41,004 bases of DNA from contig CACOMD010000006.1 of NCBI GenBank assembly GCA_902628235.1, positions 1-41,004 on the forward strand. The letters are read 5' to 3'. Under the pieces are notes generated by a model that was given only the letters and a program-made list of their open reading frames with translations, ran no database searches and had not been told where the DNA came from. Below, piece by piece: positions 17,986 through 28,739 of the stretch (position 1 is the stretch's first letter; every line of letters begins with the position of its first letter). Source of the stretch: an uncultured Prochlorococcus sp. (GTDB taxonomy: Bacteria; Cyanobacteriota; Cyanobacteriia; PCC-6307; Cyanobiaceae). The translations under genes were made by a program, and so were the position numbers.

Positions 17986-18636
17986 ATGTCAATCGGAATT
18001 TTAGGAAAAAAATTGGGTATGTCCCAATTATTTGATGAGAATGGGAATGCTGTACCCGTTACTCTCATCCAAGCTGGACCCTGTAAAGTTACTCAGCTCA
18101 AAACTCCATCTATGGATGGTTACTCTGCAGTGCAAATTGGTTATGGTCTTTCAAGGGAGAAACTTCTAAATAAGCCTCATAAAGGACATCTAGCGAAATC
18201 TGGAGATTGTTTACTAAAGCATCTAAAAGAATATAGAGTAGATGAAACTTCAAAGTATGAGTTAGGTAGCTCTATTACTGTAAATAACTTTGAAGTAGGT
18301 CAGAAGGTTGATATAAGTGGTAAATCAATGGGTAGAGGATTTTCTGGTTATCAAAAAAGGCATGGATTCAGCAGAGGTCCAATGAGTCATGGTTCAAAAA
18401 ATCATAGACAACCAGGTTCAACTGGTGCTGGTACAACTCCTGGAAGAATTTATCCTGGTAAAAGGATGGCTGGAAGGTATGGCGGTAAAAATATTACAAC
18501 TAAGGGATTATTAGTCGTCAAAGTTGACGATGAGAAAAATCTTCTTGTTGTAAAAGGTTCTGTCCCTGGGAAGCCTGGATCAATACTTAATATCAAACCA
18601 AATAATAAGGTTGGAAACAATGGAGGCAATAAATAA
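17986..18636 (+). CDS. rplC: 50S ribosomal protein L3
   Basis: A 216-aa early-assembly protein of the large subunit whose long loop reaches toward the peptidyl transferase centre. Visible: [15 protein letters not shown] at the N-terminus, [15 protein letters not shown], then [20 protein letters not shown] and [10 protein letters not shown] in the central loop. It is the first gene of the cluster here; rpsJ, which precedes it in many bacteria, is absent, as is usual in cyanobacteria. The stop TAA overlaps the rplD ATG (TAATG), implying translational coupling. Confidence 0.98.
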   Translation: MSIGILGKKLGMSQLFDENGNAVPVTLIQAGPCKVTQLKTPSMDGYSAVQIGYGLSREKLLNKPHKGHLAKSGDCLLKHLKEYRVDETSKYELGSSITVNNFEVGQKVDISGKSMGRGFSGYQKRHGFSRGPMSHGSKNHRQPGSTGAGTTPGRIYPGKRMAGRYGGKNITTKGLLVVKVDDEKNLLVVKGSVPGKPGSILNIKPNNKVGNNGGNK

Positions 18637-19265
18637 TGACAACTTTCGAATCACTTAAGTGGGATGGTAAAAAAGGCATTAAGGTATCTTTGGATTTAAA
18701 AGTTGCAAAGGATTCATCTGCTGATGATTTAGTCCATCGCGCTGTACTAAGACAATTAGCAAATAAAAGACAAGGGACTGCTTCAACTCTCACTAGGTCT
18801 GAAGTAAGAGGTGGAGGAAGAAAACCTTATAAGCAAAAAGGTACGGGTAGAGCAAGACAAGGTTCGATTCGCACACCTTTAAGACCTGGGGGAGGAATTA
18901 TCTTTGGTCCTAAGCCACGTTCCTATAACTTAGATATGAATAGGAAGGAAAGAAGATTGGCTTTAAGAACAGCTTTAATATCAAAATCTTCGAATATAAA
19001 AATTGTTGAAGATTTTGGTTCTTCTATAGATATCCCTAAAACTAAAGAAATTATTGAAGGGTTATCTCGTTTAGGAATTGATACAACTAAAAAAGTACTC
19101 ATCATTCTTGATAATCCTTCCTTAAATATTAAAAAATCAATCCAAAACATCTCAAATGTAAGGCTTATGCTCGCAGATCAATTAAACGTATTTGATATCT
19201 TAAATGCTAATGAAATACTAATAGGGACTTCTGCTATTACAAAGATACAGGAGGTGTACAGCTAA
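18636..19265 (+). CDS. rplD: 50S ribosomal protein L4
   Basis: A 209-aa large-subunit protein whose extended loop lines the nascent-peptide exit tunnel. The loop is seen as [19 protein letters not shown] followed by [17 protein letters not shown]. The C-terminal globular part ends in an IQEVYS helix. In E. coli L4 represses the S10 operon; whether it does so here cannot be read from the sequence. It is coupled at both ends by one-base TAATG overlaps with rplC and rplW. Confidence 0.98.
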   Translation: MTTFESLKWDGKKGIKVSLDLKVAKDSSADDLVHRAVLRQLANKRQGTASTLTRSEVRGGGRKPYKQKGTGRARQGSIRTPLRPGGGIIFGPKPRSYNLDMNRKERRLALRTALISKSSNIKIVEDFGSSIDIPKTKEIIEGLSRLGIDTTKKVLIILDNPSLNIKKSIQNISNVRLMLADQLNVFDILNANEILIGTSAITKIQEVYS

Positions 19266-19567
19266 TGTCCAAATCATTTGAAAATCGACTAGCAGATGTC
19301 ATTCGTAAGCCAATCATTACAGAAAAAGCTACTAATGCACTTGATTTGAATCAATATACTTTTGAAGTTGATCATAGAGCCGCAAAGCCAGATATTAAAG
19401 CAGCCATTGAGTCTATGTTTAATGTTAAAGTTATTGGTGTAAATACAATGAATCCTCCTAGAAGATCAAGGAGGGTAGGCAAATTCGCTGGTAAACGATC
19501 TCAAGTTAAGAAGGCTATTGTCCGTCTAGCTGATGGAGACAAAATTCAGTTATTCCCGGAATCCTAA
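19265..19567 (+). CDS. rplW: 50S ribosomal protein L23
   Basis: A 100-aa protein at the tunnel exit, the docking site for trigger factor and SRP. Visible: [10 protein letters not shown] near the N-terminus, [19 protein letters not shown], and the loop [20 protein letters not shown] that contacts 23S rRNA. Length is standard. It is followed by rplB after a 12-bp gap that holds an AAGGAG ribosome-binding site (19566-19571). Confidence 0.98.
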   Translation: MSKSFENRLADVIRKPIITEKATNALDLNQYTFEVDHRAAKPDIKAAIESMFNVKVIGVNTMNPPRRSRRVGKFAGKRSQVKKAIVRLADGDKIQLFPES

Positions 19568-19579
19568 GGAGCTCTTATC

Positions 19580-20443
19580 ATGGCAATTCGTAAATTCAGA
19601 CCTTATACACCTGGTACTCGTCAGAGAGTAGTAACTGATTTCAGTGAAATCACAGAAAGAAAACCTGAAAAATCACTAGTAGTAAGCAAGCATAGATTAA
19701 AAGGTAGAAATAATAGAGGTGTAATTACATGTAGACATAGGGGAGGAGGGCATAAACGACAATATCGAATTGTTGATTTCCGAAGAGATAAAAGAAATAT
19801 AAATGCCAAAGTAGCTGCTATACATTATGATCCTCACAGGAATGCTAGACTTGCGCTTTTATTTTATGAAGATGGTGAGAAAAGGTACATAATTGCTCCT
19901 TCTGGAATCAAAATTGGCCAAAATTTAATTGCTGGCGAATCTGTACCAATTGAGAACGGAAACGCAATGCCATTAGCTGTTATGCCATTGGGATCAAGTG
20001 TTCATTGTGTTGAGCTTTATGCTGGCAGGGGTGCTCAAATGGTTAGATCTGCAGGAGCAAGTGCGCAAGTTATGGCTAAAGAAGGCGAATACGTTGCATT
20101 AAAACTTCCTTCTACAGAAGTAAGACTTGTTAGAAAGGAATGTTATGCCACTCTTGGAGAAGTTGGTAATGCAGAAATAAGAAATACAAAATTAGGAAAA
20201 GCAGGTAGAACAAGATGGCTTGGAAGAAGACCTCAAGTAAGAGGTAGCGTTATGAACCCATGTGATCATCCCCATGGAGGAGGAGAAGGTAAAGCTCCGA
20301 TTGGGCGAGCTGGACCCGTTACTCCATGGGGTAAACCTGCCTTAGGATTAAAAACACGCAAGAAGAACAAACCAAGTAACAAACTTGTCCTTCGCAAACG
20401 CCGTCGTGTTTCCAAGAGAAGTAGAGGAGGAAGAGATTCATGA
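19580..20443 (+). CDS. rplB: 50S ribosomal protein L2
   Basis: A 287-aa rRNA-binding protein needed for subunit association and peptidyl transfer. Seen: [51 protein letters not shown], and the conserved [15 protein letters not shown] with the histidine implicated in the peptidyl transferase region. The last 25 residues are very basic. It has a good ribosome-binding site, AAGGAG, 8 bp before the ATG. Confidence 0.99.
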   Translation: MAIRKFRPYTPGTRQRVVTDFSEITERKPEKSLVVSKHRLKGRNNRGVITCRHRGGGHKRQYRIVDFRRDKRNINAKVAAIHYDPHRNARLALLFYEDGEKRYIIAPSGIKIGQNLIAGESVPIENGNAMPLAVMPLGSSVHCVELYAGRGAQMVRSAGASAQVMAKEGEYVALKLPSTEVRLVRKECYATLGEVGNAEIRNTKLGKAGRTRWLGRRPQVRGSVMNPCDHPHGGGEGKAPIGRAGPVTPWGKPALGLKTRKKNKPSNKLVLRKRRRVSKRSRGGRDS

Positions 20444-20474
20444 TTTCAATTATTTCTCAATTCAATTTTTAATT

Positions 20475-20750
20475 ATGGGACGCTCACTAAAAAAAGGACC
20501 TTTCATAGCTGATAGCTTACTTAAAAAGGTTGAAAAACAAAATAATGACAATGACAAATCGGTTATCAAAACCTGGTCAAGGTCTTCTACTATACTTCCA
20601 GTTATGATTGGTCATACCATCGCAGTTCATAATGGCAAGGCGCACATTCCAGTTTTTATTACTGAACAAATGGTGGGTCATAAGCTAGGAGAATTCGCTC
20701 CAACACGAACTTATCGTGGTCATATTAGAGATAAAAAAGGAGCAAGATAA
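20475..20750 (+). CDS. rpsS: 30S ribosomal protein S19
   Basis: A 91-aa protein of the 30S head that contacts S13. The true start is ATG 20475 ([16 protein letters not shown], the universal S19 N-terminus); a longer frame from 20385 only reads through the end of rplB in another frame. Other motifs are [38 protein letters not shown] and a basic RDKKGAR tail. It overlaps rplV by one base (TAATG). Confidence 0.97.
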   Translation: MGRSLKKGPFIADSLLKKVEKQNNDNDKSVIKTWSRSSTILPVMIGHTIAVHNGKAHIPVFITEQMVGHKLGEFAPTRTYRGHIRDKKGAR

Positions 20751-21136
20751 TGAATTCAACACAAGAGTCTATGAAAACAGCAGTTGCTCACGGAAATTAC
20801 ATTAGAGGTTCTGCTTCAAAGGTAAGAAGAGTCCTTGATCAAATTCGTGGTAAATCTTATAGAGATGCGTTAATTATGCTTGAATTTATGCCTTATAGAT
20901 CTACTGAACCAATTACAAAAGTTTTAAGATCTGCAGTAGCTAATGCTGAACATAATTTAGGTATGGATCCCTCAACTTTAATTATTAATTCTGCTTCTGC
21001 TAATAGTGGACCTGTCATGAAAAGGTATCGTCCAAGAGCTCAAGGGAGGGCATTCTCTATCAAAAAACAATCATGTCATATAACAATCTCTGTCAAATCC
21101 CAAACATCATTAATTAATAAGGAGGAACAAAAGTAA
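20750..21136 (+). CDS. rplV: 50S ribosomal protein L22
   Basis: A 128-aa protein whose beta-hairpin lines the exit tunnel beside L4. Core motifs are [31 protein letters not shown], and [19 protein letters not shown], the last containing the tunnel hairpin. The stretch [13 protein letters not shown] fixes the family. It is linked by one-base overlaps to rpsS and rpsC, and carries a GGAGG ribosome-binding site for rpsC inside its 3' end (21121-21125). Confidence 0.97.
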   Translation: MNSTQESMKTAVAHGNYIRGSASKVRRVLDQIRGKSYRDALIMLEFMPYRSTEPITKVLRSAVANAEHNLGMDPSTLIINSASANSGPVMKRYRPRAQGRAFSIKKQSCHITISVKSQTSLINKEEQK

Positions 21137-21867
21137 TGGGACATAAAATTAGTCCAACAGGTTTAAGATTAGGTATCACGCAAGAACATCGCTCTAAGTG
21201 GTATGCCTCATCTAAAACTTATCCAACTCTTTTACAAGAGGACGATAAAATACGTACTTTTGTGCAAAAGAAATATGGGGCTGCTGGTATTAGTGATGTA
21301 TTGATTGCGAGAAAAGCAGATCAGTTAGAATTGGAATTGAAAACAGCTAGACCTGGAGTCATTGTTGGAAGACAAGGTAGCGGAATTGAAGAACTAAGAT
21401 CAGGGATTCAAAAAACTATTGGAGATAGAACAAGACAAGTCAGAATTAATGTTGTTGAAGTTGAGAGAGTTGATGCAGATGCTTTTTTACTTGCAGAATA
21501 TATTGCACAACAACTTGAAAAAAGGGTCGCTTTCAGAAGAACTATCAGAATGGCTTTGCAAAGAGCACAAAGAGCTGGTGTCTTAGGACTTAAAATTCAA
21601 GTTGGAGGAAGATTAAATGGTGCAGAAATTGCTAGAACTGAATGGACAAGAGAAGGTAGAGTTCCTTTGCATACTCTGAGAGCTGAAATTGATTATGCCA
21701 CTAGAGAAGCTAATACTACTTATGGTGTCTTAGGTATAAAAGTCTGGGTTTTTAAAGGAGAGGTCCTTTCTAAAGAGGAGCAATCTATTCCTTCTGGAAC
21801 TACTCACAAAAGAAAGGGTAGTAGAGTGCCTCAGCAATTTGAGGATCGTTCTAATGAGAATTCATAG
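21136..21867 (+). CDS. rpsC: 30S ribosomal protein S3
   Basis: A 243-aa protein of the mRNA entry channel and part of the ribosomal helicase. Visible: [14 protein letters not shown], the KH domain with [16 protein letters not shown], and the C-terminal domain [24 protein letters not shown] (read in two parts) followed by [17 protein letters not shown] basic, Ser-rich tail of about 30 residues follows. rplP begins 11 bp downstream after an AGGAGG ribosome-binding site. Confidence 0.98.
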   Translation: MGHKISPTGLRLGITQEHRSKWYASSKTYPTLLQEDDKIRTFVQKKYGAAGISDVLIARKADQLELELKTARPGVIVGRQGSGIEELRSGIQKTIGDRTRQVRINVVEVERVDADAFLLAEYIAQQLEKRVAFRRTIRMALQRAQRAGVLGLKIQVGGRLNGAEIARTEWTREGRVPLHTLRAEIDYATREANTTYGVLGIKVWVFKGEVLSKEEQSIPSGTTHKRKGSRVPQQFEDRSNENS

Positions 21868-21878
21868 GAGGTTAAAAA

Positions 21879-22355
21879 ATGCTTAGTCCAAAACGTACAA
21901 AATTTCGCAAACAGCATCGGGGTAGGATGAAGGGAGTTGCCTCAAGGGGTAATAAAATTGCCTTCGGTCAATTTGCACTTCAAGCTCAAGATTGTGGTTG
22001 GGTTACTTCTAGGCAGATAGAAGCTAGTAGAAGAGCTATGACTAGATATATTAAACGAGGAGGAAACATATGGATACGTATTTTCCCCGATAAGCCAGTA
22101 ACAATGAGACCTGCTGAAACCAGAATGGGTTCAGGTAAAGGTAATCCTGAATTTTGGGTGGCTGTAGTAAAACCTGGAAGAATATTATTTGAAATGGGTG
22201 GAGATGAGATTACAGAAGAAATAGCAAAAGAGGCAATGAGATTAGCACAATATAAATTACCAGTCAAAACAAAATTTATTACTTTTAATGACCAATTAAA
22301 TAATGAATCTGATAATCAAAAAAATATTCAAAATTCAAAGGAGGTTAAATCATGA
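21879..22355 (+). CDS. rplP: 50S ribosomal protein L16
   Basis: A 158-aa protein near the A site and peptidyl transferase centre. Motifs: [59 protein letters not shown] and [19 protein letters not shown]. The C-terminus has an Asn-rich extension of about 20 residues beyond the usual end ([16 protein letters not shown]), a low-complexity tail common in AT-rich genomes. It overlaps rpmC by 4 bp (ATGA). Confidence 0.98.
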   Translation: MLSPKRTKFRKQHRGRMKGVASRGNKIAFGQFALQAQDCGWVTSRQIEASRRAMTRYIKRGGNIWIRIFPDKPVTMRPAETRMGSGKGNPEFWVAVVKPGRILFEMGGDEITEEIAKEAMRLAQYKLPVKTKFITFNDQLNNESDNQKNIQNSKEVKS

Positions 22356-22567
22356 AAAGTAAAGAAAGCCTTAAAGAATTTAAGAGTTTAAATAAAAATC
22401 AAATTATTGAGAAAGTCGATCAACTTAGAAAAGAACTTTTTGATTTAAGGTTTAAACAAGCTACTAGGCAACTAAATGAGACTCATCGGTTTAGTATTAT
22501 TAAAAAGCAGATCGCTCAATTATTGACACTTTCTAAAAGTCAATCTAATTCACCGGTAAATGATTAA
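22352..22567 (+). CDS. rpmC: 50S ribosomal protein L29
   Basis: A 71-aa two-helix protein next to L23 at the tunnel exit. Recognised by the central [21 protein letters not shown] and [18 protein letters not shown], the standard L29 helical pair. It overlaps the rplP stop by 4 bp, so translation is likely coupled; the AAGGAGG ribosome-binding site (22338-22344) lies within rplP. Confidence 0.96.
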   Translation: MKSKESLKEFKSLNKNQIIEKVDQLRKELFDLRFKQATRQLNETHRFSIIKKQIAQLLTLSKSQSNSPVND

Positions 22568-22575
22568 TTAAAACT

Positions 22576-22842
22576 ATGGCATTAAAAGAACGAGTTGGTA
22601 CTGTTGTAAGCGACAAGATGGATAAAACCGTCGTTGTGGCTGTAATAAATAGGTATCCACATCCTACTTATAAAAAAATTGTTAGTCGCACAACACGCTA
22701 TAAGGCACATGATCCTGAGAATGAGTGTAATACCGGAGATAGAGTCCGTATTAAGGAAACTAGGCCACTAAGCGCACAAAAAAGATGGGCGATAGATGAA
22801 ATCCTTAATAAGCAAGCCAAAGTAAAGGAGGATTCACAATGA
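22576..22842 (+). CDS. rpsQ: 30S ribosomal protein S17
   Basis: An 88-aa OB-fold 16S rRNA-binding protein needed early in 30S assembly. Motifs are [39 protein letters not shown], and [20 protein letters not shown]. Length is normal. It overlaps rplN by 4 bp (ATGA), with AAGGAGG (22825-22831) as the ribosome-binding site for rplN inside its own 3' end. Confidence 0.97.
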   Translation: MALKERVGTVVSDKMDKTVVVAVINRYPHPTYKKIVSRTTRYKAHDPENECNTGDRVRIKETRPLSAQKRWAIDEILNKQAKVKEDSQ

Positions 22843-23204
22843 TACAACAAGAAACTTATTTGACTGTGGCAGATAATAGTGGTGCAAAGAGATTACAATG
22901 TATTAGAGTTCTTGGCTCTAATAGAAGATATGCTCATGTTGGTGATGTAATAGTCGCTTCGGTCAAAGATGCTTTACCTAATATGGGTGTAAAAAAATCT
23001 GATGTTGTAAAAGCCGTCATAGTAAGAACAAAGGCTACATTAAGACGAAATACAGGTAATTCAATCAGATTTGATGATAATGCTGCAGTACTTATAAATG
23101 AAGATAAAAATCCAAAAGGTACAAGAGTTTTTGGACCTGTTGCAAGAGAATTGCGAGATCGCAATTTTACAAAAATTGTGTCATTAGCACCGGAGGTTAT
23201 TTAA
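22839..23204 (+). CDS. rplN: 50S ribosomal protein L14
   Basis: A 121-aa protein at the subunit interface and the docking site for RsfS. The conserved [20 protein letters not shown] start, [39 protein letters not shown] and [14 protein letters not shown] fit L14 throughout. rplX begins at the next base after the stop. Confidence 0.98.
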   Translation: MIQQETYLTVADNSGAKRLQCIRVLGSNRRYAHVGDVIVASVKDALPNMGVKKSDVVKAVIVRTKATLRRNTGNSIRFDDNAAVLINEDKNPKGTRVFGPVARELRDRNFTKIVSLAPEVI

Positions 23205-23561
23205 ATGTTAGACGCTGTTAAAAAAAATAAAATTCTTAAAAAAGTTAAGATGAGAATTAAAACAGGTGACTTAGTAAAAGTTATTAATGGGAAGGAAAAA
23301 GGTAAGACAGGAGAAGTCTTAAAAACATTACCGCTTGTTAATAGATTAGTTATTAAGGGAATTAACTTTAGGACAAAGCATGTAAAACCCACTCAAGAAG
23401 GTGAAAATGGCAGAATCATAACTGAGGAAGCCTCTATACATGCATCTAATGTGATGTTTTATTCAAAAGAAAAAGATATCACAAGTAAAATTGAATATTT
23501 CATCGATAAAGAAGGAGTTAAAAAAAGAAGATTAAAAAAAACAGGTGAATTAATTGATTAA
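23205..23561 (+). CDS. rplX: 50S ribosomal protein L24
   Basis: A 118-aa assembly-initiator protein. The KOW motif is visible as [21 protein letters not shown], one residue run that is the signature of L24; [20 protein letters not shown] follows. ATG 23205 adds about 14 basic residues before the KOW motif, with CGGAGG as ribosome-binding site at 23191-23196. A 79-bp spacer with a hairpin follows it, the longest gap within the S10-spc part of the cluster. Confidence 0.95.
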   Translation: MLDAVKKNKILKKVKMRIKTGDLVKVINGKEKGKTGEVLKTLPLVNRLVIKGINFRTKHVKPTQEGENGRIITEEASIHASNVMFYSKEKDITSKIEYFIDKEGVKKRRLKKTGELID

Positions 23562-23605
23562 TTAATTATTCATCTCTAAATGAGATCTCTTTTCTTTCAT
23601 CCTTC

Positions 23606-23627
23606 AATTCTGACAAAGACCAGAATT
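23606..23627 (+). promoter_or_regulatory. Hairpin before rplE, possible mRNA control element
   Basis: A perfect 7-bp inverted repeat AATTCTG/CAGAATT with an 8-nt loop lies 14 bp before the rplE ATG. There is no U-run right after it, so it is not a typical terminator. In E. coli ribosomal protein S8 represses spc-operon translation at the start of rplE; this hairpin sits in that same place. The functional link is inference. Confidence 0.35.
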
Positions 23628-23640
23628 ATTTAAACAAATC

Positions 23641-24180
23641 ATGACTCTCAAGCATCGTTACAAAGACGCAATTAGGCCAAAGCTTTTAAAAGATTTAGGT
23701 CTTAAAAATATTCATCAAGTTCCAAAGGTTATCAAAGTTAACATAAACCGAGGGCTTGGAGAAGCAGCTCAAAATTCAAAAGCTTTAGAAGCTTCTTTAA
23801 ATGAAATGGCAACAATCACTGGGCAGAAAGCTTTAGTTACAAGAGCCAAAAAAGCTATTGCTGGCTTTAAGATTAGAGAAGGTATGCCTATAGGTTGTAC
23901 AGTTACTCTTAGAGGCGATCGAATGTTTTCATTTCTAGAAAGATTCATAAATCTAGCATTACCTAGAATCAGAGATTTTAGAGGAGTTAATCCTAAAAGT
24001 TTTGATGGGAGGGGAAATTATACTATTGGAGTAAAAGAACAATTGATATTTCCTGAAATCTCTTTTGATAAGATTGATTCTATAAGAGGGATGGATATAA
24101 CTATCGTTACGAGTGCATCCACAGATGAAGAAGGTAAAGCTCTTCTCAAGGAATTAGGTATGCCATTTAGCAGTAATTAA
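23641..24180 (+). CDS. rplE: 50S ribosomal protein L5
   Basis: A 179-aa 5S rRNA-binding protein of the central protuberance. Seen: [73 protein letters not shown] and the C-terminal [20 protein letters not shown]. Length and order match L5. It follows the hairpin-bearing spacer after rplX, so it may begin a new translational unit. Confidence 0.98.
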   Translation: MTLKHRYKDAIRPKLLKDLGLKNIHQVPKVIKVNINRGLGEAAQNSKALEASLNEMATITGQKALVTRAKKAIAGFKIREGMPIGCTVTLRGDRMFSFLERFINLALPRIRDFRGVNPKSFDGRGNYTIGVKEQLIFPEISFDKIDSIRGMDITIVTSASTDEEGKALLKELGMPFSSN

Positions 24181-24191
24181 TTTTTCAAATT

Positions 24192-24593
24192 ATGTCAAAT
24201 CACGATCCAATTTCAGATATGCTCACTCGTATTAGAAATGCGAGTCAAAAAAGGCATTCCACTACAGCAATTCCAGCATCTAAAATGTCTAGAAGTATTG
24301 CAAAAGTACTTCAAAAAGAAGGATTTATTAATGAAGTTAATGAGGAAGGGGAAGGATTTAAATCTCAATTAATAATTGGATTGAAATATAGTGGTAAAAA
24401 TAGATTTCCTACTATTAGATCAATGCAAAGAGTGAGTAAACCTGGTTTAAGAATTTATAAAAACAATAAAGGATTACCGAGAGTTCTAGGTGGTCTCGGT
24501 GTTGCTATAATATCAACTTCTAAGGGTATCATGAGTGATCGTGATGCAAGAAAACAAGGAATCGGCGGGGAAGTTCTCTGCTATGTTTATTAA
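24192..24593 (+). CDS. rpsH: 30S ribosomal protein S8
   Basis: A 133-aa primary 16S rRNA binder, and the translational repressor of the spc operon in E. coli. Motifs: [47 protein letters not shown] [10 protein letters not shown], and the C-terminal [20 protein letters not shown], the usual S8 rRNA-contact end. rplF follows after 12 bp with an AAGGAG site. Confidence 0.98.
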   Translation: MSNHDPISDMLTRIRNASQKRHSTTAIPASKMSRSIAKVLQKEGFINEVNEEGEGFKSQLIIGLKYSGKNRFPTIRSMQRVSKPGLRIYKNNKGLPRVLGGLGVAIISTSKGIMSDRDARKQGIGGEVLCYVY

Positions 24594-24605
24594 GGAGAAT
24601 TTATT

Positions 24606-25145
24606 ATGTCTAGAATAGGAAAAAGTCCGGTATTGATTCCAGAAAAGGTATCTGTAGATATTGATGGATTAACTATTACTGTTAAAGGACCCAAGGGAGA
24701 ATTAAAGCGTCTAATGCCCCAGGGAGTCAATATCAATAAAAAAGAGAATGAGATCATTGTCACTCCCTCAACATCCAAGCGCTTTTCAAGAGAAAGACAT
24801 GGTTTATGTAGAACGTTAATTTCAAATATGGTGCAAGGAGTAAGTGAAGGATTCGTTAAACGATTAGAGATTGTTGGAGTTGGATCAAGAGCCCAAGTTA
24901 AAGGTAAAAGTTTGGTTGTAAGTGCCGGTTATAGTCATCCTGTGGAAATTATTCCTCCAGAGGGGATAACTTATAAAGTTGAAAGTAACACAAATGTTTT
25001 TGTTTCTGGAATTGATAAAGAAATTGTTGGTAATGAAGCCGCAAAGATTAGATCAATTAGACCTCCAGAGCCATATAAAGGTAAAGGTATCAAGTACCAT
25101 GATGAGAGAATAATCAGAAAAGCTGGAAAATCTGGCAAAAAATAA
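24606..25145 (+). CDS. rplF: 50S ribosomal protein L6
   Basis: A 179-aa two-domain protein at the base of the L7/L12 stalk. Visible: [51 protein letters not shown] and the C-terminal [18 protein letters not shown], all universal L6 motifs. Length is normal and no irregularity is seen. Confidence 0.98.
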   Translation: MSRIGKSPVLIPEKVSVDIDGLTITVKGPKGELKRLMPQGVNINKKENEIIVTPSTSKRFSRERHGLCRTLISNMVQGVSEGFVKRLEIVGVGSRAQVKGKSLVVSAGYSHPVEIIPPEGITYKVESNTNVFVSGIDKEIVGNEAAKIRSIRPPEPYKGKGIKYHDERIIRKAGKSGKK

Positions 25146-25159
25146 ATTAACATAAAATC

Positions 25160-25528
25160 ATGACTTCAATCTCAAGAAAACAACAAACTCAAAAGCGTCA
25201 TAAAAGACTAAGACGATTTTTAATTGGAACAAAGAAAAAACCAAGGCTATCTGTGTTTCGATCAAATAATCATATTTATGCTCAAGTTATTGATGATCAA
25301 GCCCAATCCACTATATGTTCAGCGTCAACAATTGATAAAGAATTTAAAATTAAGGATAATGAATCATCCTCAAATTGTAATTCTTCATCAGAAGTTGGAT
25401 CATTGCTTGCAAAGAGAGCCATCAAACAGGGTGTAAAAGAGGTTGTTTTTGATCGAGGGGGTAAGATATACCATGGACGAGTAAAAGCTCTGGCTGATGC
25501 AGCTAGAAAAGCTGGTTTAAAATTCTAA
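25160..25528 (+). CDS. rplR: 50S ribosomal protein L18
   Basis: A 122-aa protein that binds 5S rRNA with L5 and L25. The basic N-terminus [20 protein letters not shown] leads into [19 protein letters not shown], then [21 protein letters not shown] and [19 protein letters not shown] at the C-terminus, as in L18. rpsE follows after 9 bp. Confidence 0.97.
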   Translation: MTSISRKQQTQKRHKRLRRFLIGTKKKPRLSVFRSNNHIYAQVIDDQAQSTICSASTIDKEFKIKDNESSSNCNSSSEVGSLLAKRAIKQGVKEVVFDRGGKIYHGRVKALADAARKAGLKF

Positions 25529-25537
25529 ATATTAATC

Positions 25538-26146
25538 ATGACTGACACACCAACAAAACAAGAAAATCAATCAAAATCTGAAAAGGCTTCAACATTTAAT
25601 CAAGATGAACCTAAAAAGATTAATAAAAGAAGAAATAGAAGAGATTCTAAAAATCTTGAAAGAGATTCAGATTGGCAAGAAAGAGTCGTTCAAATTAGAA
25701 GAGTTTCTAAAACAGTAAAGGGAGGTAAAAAAATGAGTTTCCGTGCAATTATTGTTGTTGGGAACGAAAAAGGTCAAGTAGGAGTGGGAGTAGGTAAAGC
25801 GGGAGATGTGATAGGTGCTGTGAGAAAGGGGGTAGCTGATGGCAAGAAAAATCTTGTAAGAGTTCCATTAACTCGTAATAATTCAATACCTACTCTTTCA
25901 TTAGGAAGGGATGGAGCTGCTAATGTTTTAATAAGGCCAGCAGCACCAGGAACTGGTGTTATTGCAGGTGGTTCCATCAGAACTGTACTAGAGTTGGCTG
26001 GGATTAAAAATGTTCTAGCAAAAAGATTAGGTAGTAAAACTCCTCTTAACAACGCTAGGGCAGCAATGGTTGCTTTATCTCAATTAAGAACCCACAAATC
26101 TGTTTCTAGAGAAAGAGGAATTTCACTAGAACAGTTATATTCTTAA
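25538..26146 (+). CDS. rpsE: 30S ribosomal protein S5
   Basis: A 202-aa protein at the mRNA entry that affects decoding accuracy. The core begins at [20 protein letters not shown] and contains [20 protein letters not shown] and the C-terminal [20 protein letters not shown]. About 46 charged, low-complexity residues precede the core, a cyanobacterial-style N-terminal extension. An internal ATG at 25733 lies inside the core, so it is not the start. Confidence 0.97.
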   Translation: MTDTPTKQENQSKSEKASTFNQDEPKKINKRRNRRDSKNLERDSDWQERVVQIRRVSKTVKGGKKMSFRAIIVVGNEKGQVGVGVGKAGDVIGAVRKGVADGKKNLVRVPLTRNNSIPTLSLGRDGAANVLIRPAAPGTGVIAGGSIRTVLELAGIKNVLAKRLGSKTPLNNARAAMVALSQLRTHKSVSRERGISLEQLYS

Positions 26147-26150
26147 AATT

Positions 26151-26600
26151 ATGACTACTTTAAATTCTCTTAAACCAAATAACGGTTCTCGTAAGAAAAA
26201 ACTAAGAAAAGGACGAGGGATAGCTGCTGGACAAGGTGCTTCCTGTGGTTTTGGCATGCGAGGCCAAAAATCACGTGCAGGTAGATCAACTAGGCCAGGA
26301 TTTGAAGGTGGGCAAATGCCACTTTATAGAAGAGTTCCTAAATTAAAGCATTTCCAAATTATTAATCAAAAGTTTTTTTCAATAATAAATCTTTCTAAAT
26401 TAAATGATTTTAAAGAGAACGATACAGTTAATATAGATTCATTAGTTAAAAAAGGTTTACTTTTTAAACCAAAATATCCTTTAAAAATTTTAGGAAATGG
26501 CGAAATTAAAGTTAAATTAAAGGTTCAGGCTCATGCTTTTACTAAAGCTGCTAAAGAAAAAATTGAATCGTTGGGTGGATCATGCGAGATTATCAACTAG
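26151..26600 (+). CDS. rplO: 50S ribosomal protein L15
   Basis: A 149-aa late-assembly protein. The N-terminal RNA-binding extension [20 protein letters not shown] continues into [20 protein letters not shown], then [16 protein letters not shown]. The C-terminal globular part ends in [15 protein letters not shown]. rpmD (L30), which precedes rplO in many bacteria, is absent, as is usual in cyanobacteria. secY follows after 39 bp. Confidence 0.97.
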   Translation: MTTLNSLKPNNGSRKKKLRKGRGIAAGQGASCGFGMRGQKSRAGRSTRPGFEGGQMPLYRRVPKLKHFQIINQKFFSIINLSKLNDFKENDTVNIDSLVKKGLLFKPKYPLKILGNGEIKVKLKVQAHAFTKAAKEKIESLGGSCEIIN

Positions 26601-26639
26601 GATAGTAATTAATTCATAAATGATTGAAGGGAATACAAC

Positions 26640-27959
26640 ATGTTAGTTAAGAAAAGTCGAAATCCTAGCGCTTCAGAGATTCTTACTCAACTTTTTTCTA
26701 ACGAGGAGCTTAGAAATAGAGTCTTAACAACATTAGGTTTGCTCTTACTAGTAAGATTGGGAATATATATTCCTATGCCTGGGATAGATAGAGTTGCTTT
26801 TAAAACTTTCATAGATCAAGGTGGACAATTAATAGGATTTTTAGATATTTTTACAGGTGGTGGCATTTCAACCTTGGGAATTTTTGCTTTAGGTATTTTG
26901 CCATTTATTAACGCATCCATTATTATTCAACTCTTAACAGCAGCTTTACCAGCCCTCGAAGATCTACAGAAAAATGAAGGAGAAGCAGGAAGAAGAAAAA
27001 TCGCTCAAATTACCAGATATGTATCCCTAGGTTGGGGTTTCCTTCAGAGCATTATTTTCTCTCTCATACTGAGGCAATATGCAATTGAGGGTATAAGTGA
27101 AACTACTTTTGTTTTGCAAACATCAATAGCATTAGTTACAGGATCTATGGTCGTTATGTGGTTTAGTGAGATAATTACAGAAAAAGGAATTGGTCAAGGG
27201 GCTTCATTAGTCATATTTTTAAATATTGTTGCAACCTTACCTAAAGCTCTTAGTTCAACAATTGAAAAGGCGCAGACTGGAGATAGGGGAGATGTTTTGG
27301 GAATTTTAGTTTTATTAGGTGTATTCTTATTAACAATTGTAGGAATAATTTTTGTCCAGGAAGGAGCAAGAAGAATACCAATAGTAAGTGCTAAAAGACA
27401 AATAGGTAGTACATCCTTACTTCCTACTAGGCAAAGTTATCTACCTTTAAAATTAAATGCTGGAGGAGTTATGCCAATTATTTTTGCTTCTGCGTTGATA
27501 TTTTTGCCCATAACCATAGCAAATGTTACTGGTAACCCTTTATTAATAAAATTTGCTAGTGCTCTTAATCCAGGTTCTTCAAATCCATGGCCTTATGCAT
27601 TAACATTTTTTGGTTTAATTCTTGGTTTCTCATATTTTTATGCATCTCTAACAATTAATCCTATTGATGTAGCATCTAATCTTAAAAAAGGAGGAGTCGC
27701 TATCCCTGGTGTTAGGCCTGGATCTAAAACAACAAATTATTTAACAGGCATTCAAAATAGATTAACTTTACTTGGTGGATTGTTTTTAGGTTCAGTGGCG
27801 ATTATCCCCGCTGCTGTCGAAAGAGCAACAAATGTTCAAACATTTCAAGGTTTAGGAGCTACTTCATTATTAATTTTAGTAGGAGTAGCAATTGATACTG
27901 CAAAGCAAATTCAAACTTATGTAATTTCACAAAGATATGAGGGTTTGGTAAACAACTGA
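26640..27959 (+). CDS. secY: Preprotein translocase subunit SecY
   Basis: A 439-aa, ten-helix channel protein that moves proteins across or into the plasma and thylakoid membranes. Visible: [17 protein letters not shown] (helix 1), the plug region [34 protein letters not shown] (cytosolic loop after helix 4), [17 protein letters not shown] (helix 7), [21 protein letters not shown] (C5 loop that contacts SecA) and a C-terminus ending in QRYEGLV. The stop overlaps the adk start (TGATG). Confidence 0.98.
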   Translation: MLVKKSRNPSASEILTQLFSNEELRNRVLTTLGLLLLVRLGIYIPMPGIDRVAFKTFIDQGGQLIGFLDIFTGGGISTLGIFALGILPFINASIIIQLLTAALPALEDLQKNEGEAGRRKIAQITRYVSLGWGFLQSIIFSLILRQYAIEGISETTFVLQTSIALVTGSMVVMWFSEIITEKGIGQGASLVIFLNIVATLPKALSSTIEKAQTGDRGDVLGILVLLGVFLLTIVGIIFVQEGARRIPIVSAKRQIGSTSLLPTRQSYLPLKLNAGGVMPIIFASALIFLPITIANVTGNPLLIKFASALNPGSSNPWPYALTFFGLILGFSYFYASLTINPIDVASNLKKGGVAIPGVRPGSKTTNYLTGIQNRLTLLGGLFLGSVAIIPAAVERATNVQTFQGLGATSLLILVGVAIDTAKQIQTYVISQRYEGLVNN

Positions 27960-28507
27960 TGAAAAAATATTTACTTTTTTTAGGACCTCCAGGTGCAGGG
28001 AAAGGCACACAAGCATCTTTAATAAGTGAGTCTAATGCTTATTTACATTTATCAACAGGAGAACTATTAAGACATGAAGTTGATAAGAAGACAAATTTAG
28101 GAATCAAAATCAAAGAAATTATTAATAGTGGCAAACTAGTTGATGATCATCTTGTTTTGGAAATAGTTAAACAAAATTTAGTATTGAGTAAAAAAGGGTG
28201 GATTCTAGATGGATATCCTCGCAATATATCACAGGCAGATTCTTTAACTAAGGTCCTTGAGGAGCTTAATCAACCAATAGAAAAGGTCTTTTATATAAAT
28301 TTGTCAGAAGATATCCTAGTTAAAAGATTAATCAATAGAGGGAGGACTGATGATAATGAAAAAATAATAAGAACTAGATTAGAGATATACAAAGAGACTA
28401 CTCAACCGCTTATTGCCTATTATAAAAATCTAAATATTTTGGAATATATTGATGGTGATAGAGACTTAAAAATAATATCTGACGAAATAAAACAAAAAAT
28501 TGCTTGA
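27959..28507 (+). CDS. adk: Adenylate kinase, short form
   Basis: Balances ATP, ADP and AMP. The P-loop is [12 protein letters not shown] at residues 6-17, followed by [11 protein letters not shown] (AMP lid), [14 protein letters not shown] and [19 protein letters not shown]. At 182 aa it lacks the long LID domain and zinc fingers of the E. coli-size or Gram-positive enzymes; the short LID is normal for cyanobacteria. It overlaps secY by one base, so translation is coupled. rpmJ follows at 45 bp. Confidence 0.97.
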   Translation: MKKYLLFLGPPGAGKGTQASLISESNAYLHLSTGELLRHEVDKKTNLGIKIKEIINSGKLVDDHLVLEIVKQNLVLSKKGWILDGYPRNISQADSLTKVLEELNQPIEKVFYINLSEDILVKRLINRGRTDDNEKIIRTRLEIYKETTQPLIAYYKNLNILEYIDGDRDLKIISDEIKQKIA

Positions 28508-28552
28508 TGATGATGTATAATTAAGGATTGATATTTTAATGAGAAAAACCTT

Positions 28553-28669
28553 ATGAAGGTTAGAGCCTCAGTAAAAAAAATGTGTGACAAGTGCCGTGTG
28601 ATTCGTCGTCATGGTAGGGTTATGGTCATCTGTACCGCAAGCCCTAGACACAAACAGCGTCAAGGGTAA
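28553..28669 (+). CDS. rpmJ: 50S ribosomal protein L36
   Basis: A 38-aa protein, [20 protein letters not shown] at the N-terminus and [18 protein letters not shown] at the C-terminus. The zinc ligands Cys11, Cys14, Cys27 and His33 are all kept, so it is the zinc-binding form. It sits between adk and rpsM as in other cyanobacteria, although infA is not found between adk and rpmJ. Confidence 0.98.
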   Translation: MKVRASVKKMCDKCRVIRRHGRVMVICTASPRHKQRQG

Positions 28670-28739
28670 AACTTTGGCTTTATTTAATTTCTATTAATTA
28701 AATAAAAATTAAATTAAAACATTTATTTATTGAAAACAA

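Noticed and set aside
20385..20474. N-terminal extension of rpsS
   Set aside because: It reads the end of rplB in another frame; S19 begins at MGRSLKKGP.
24590..26052. Several antisense open frames inside ribosomal genes
   Set aside because: They are shadows of highly conserved genes on the plus strand and have no family features.
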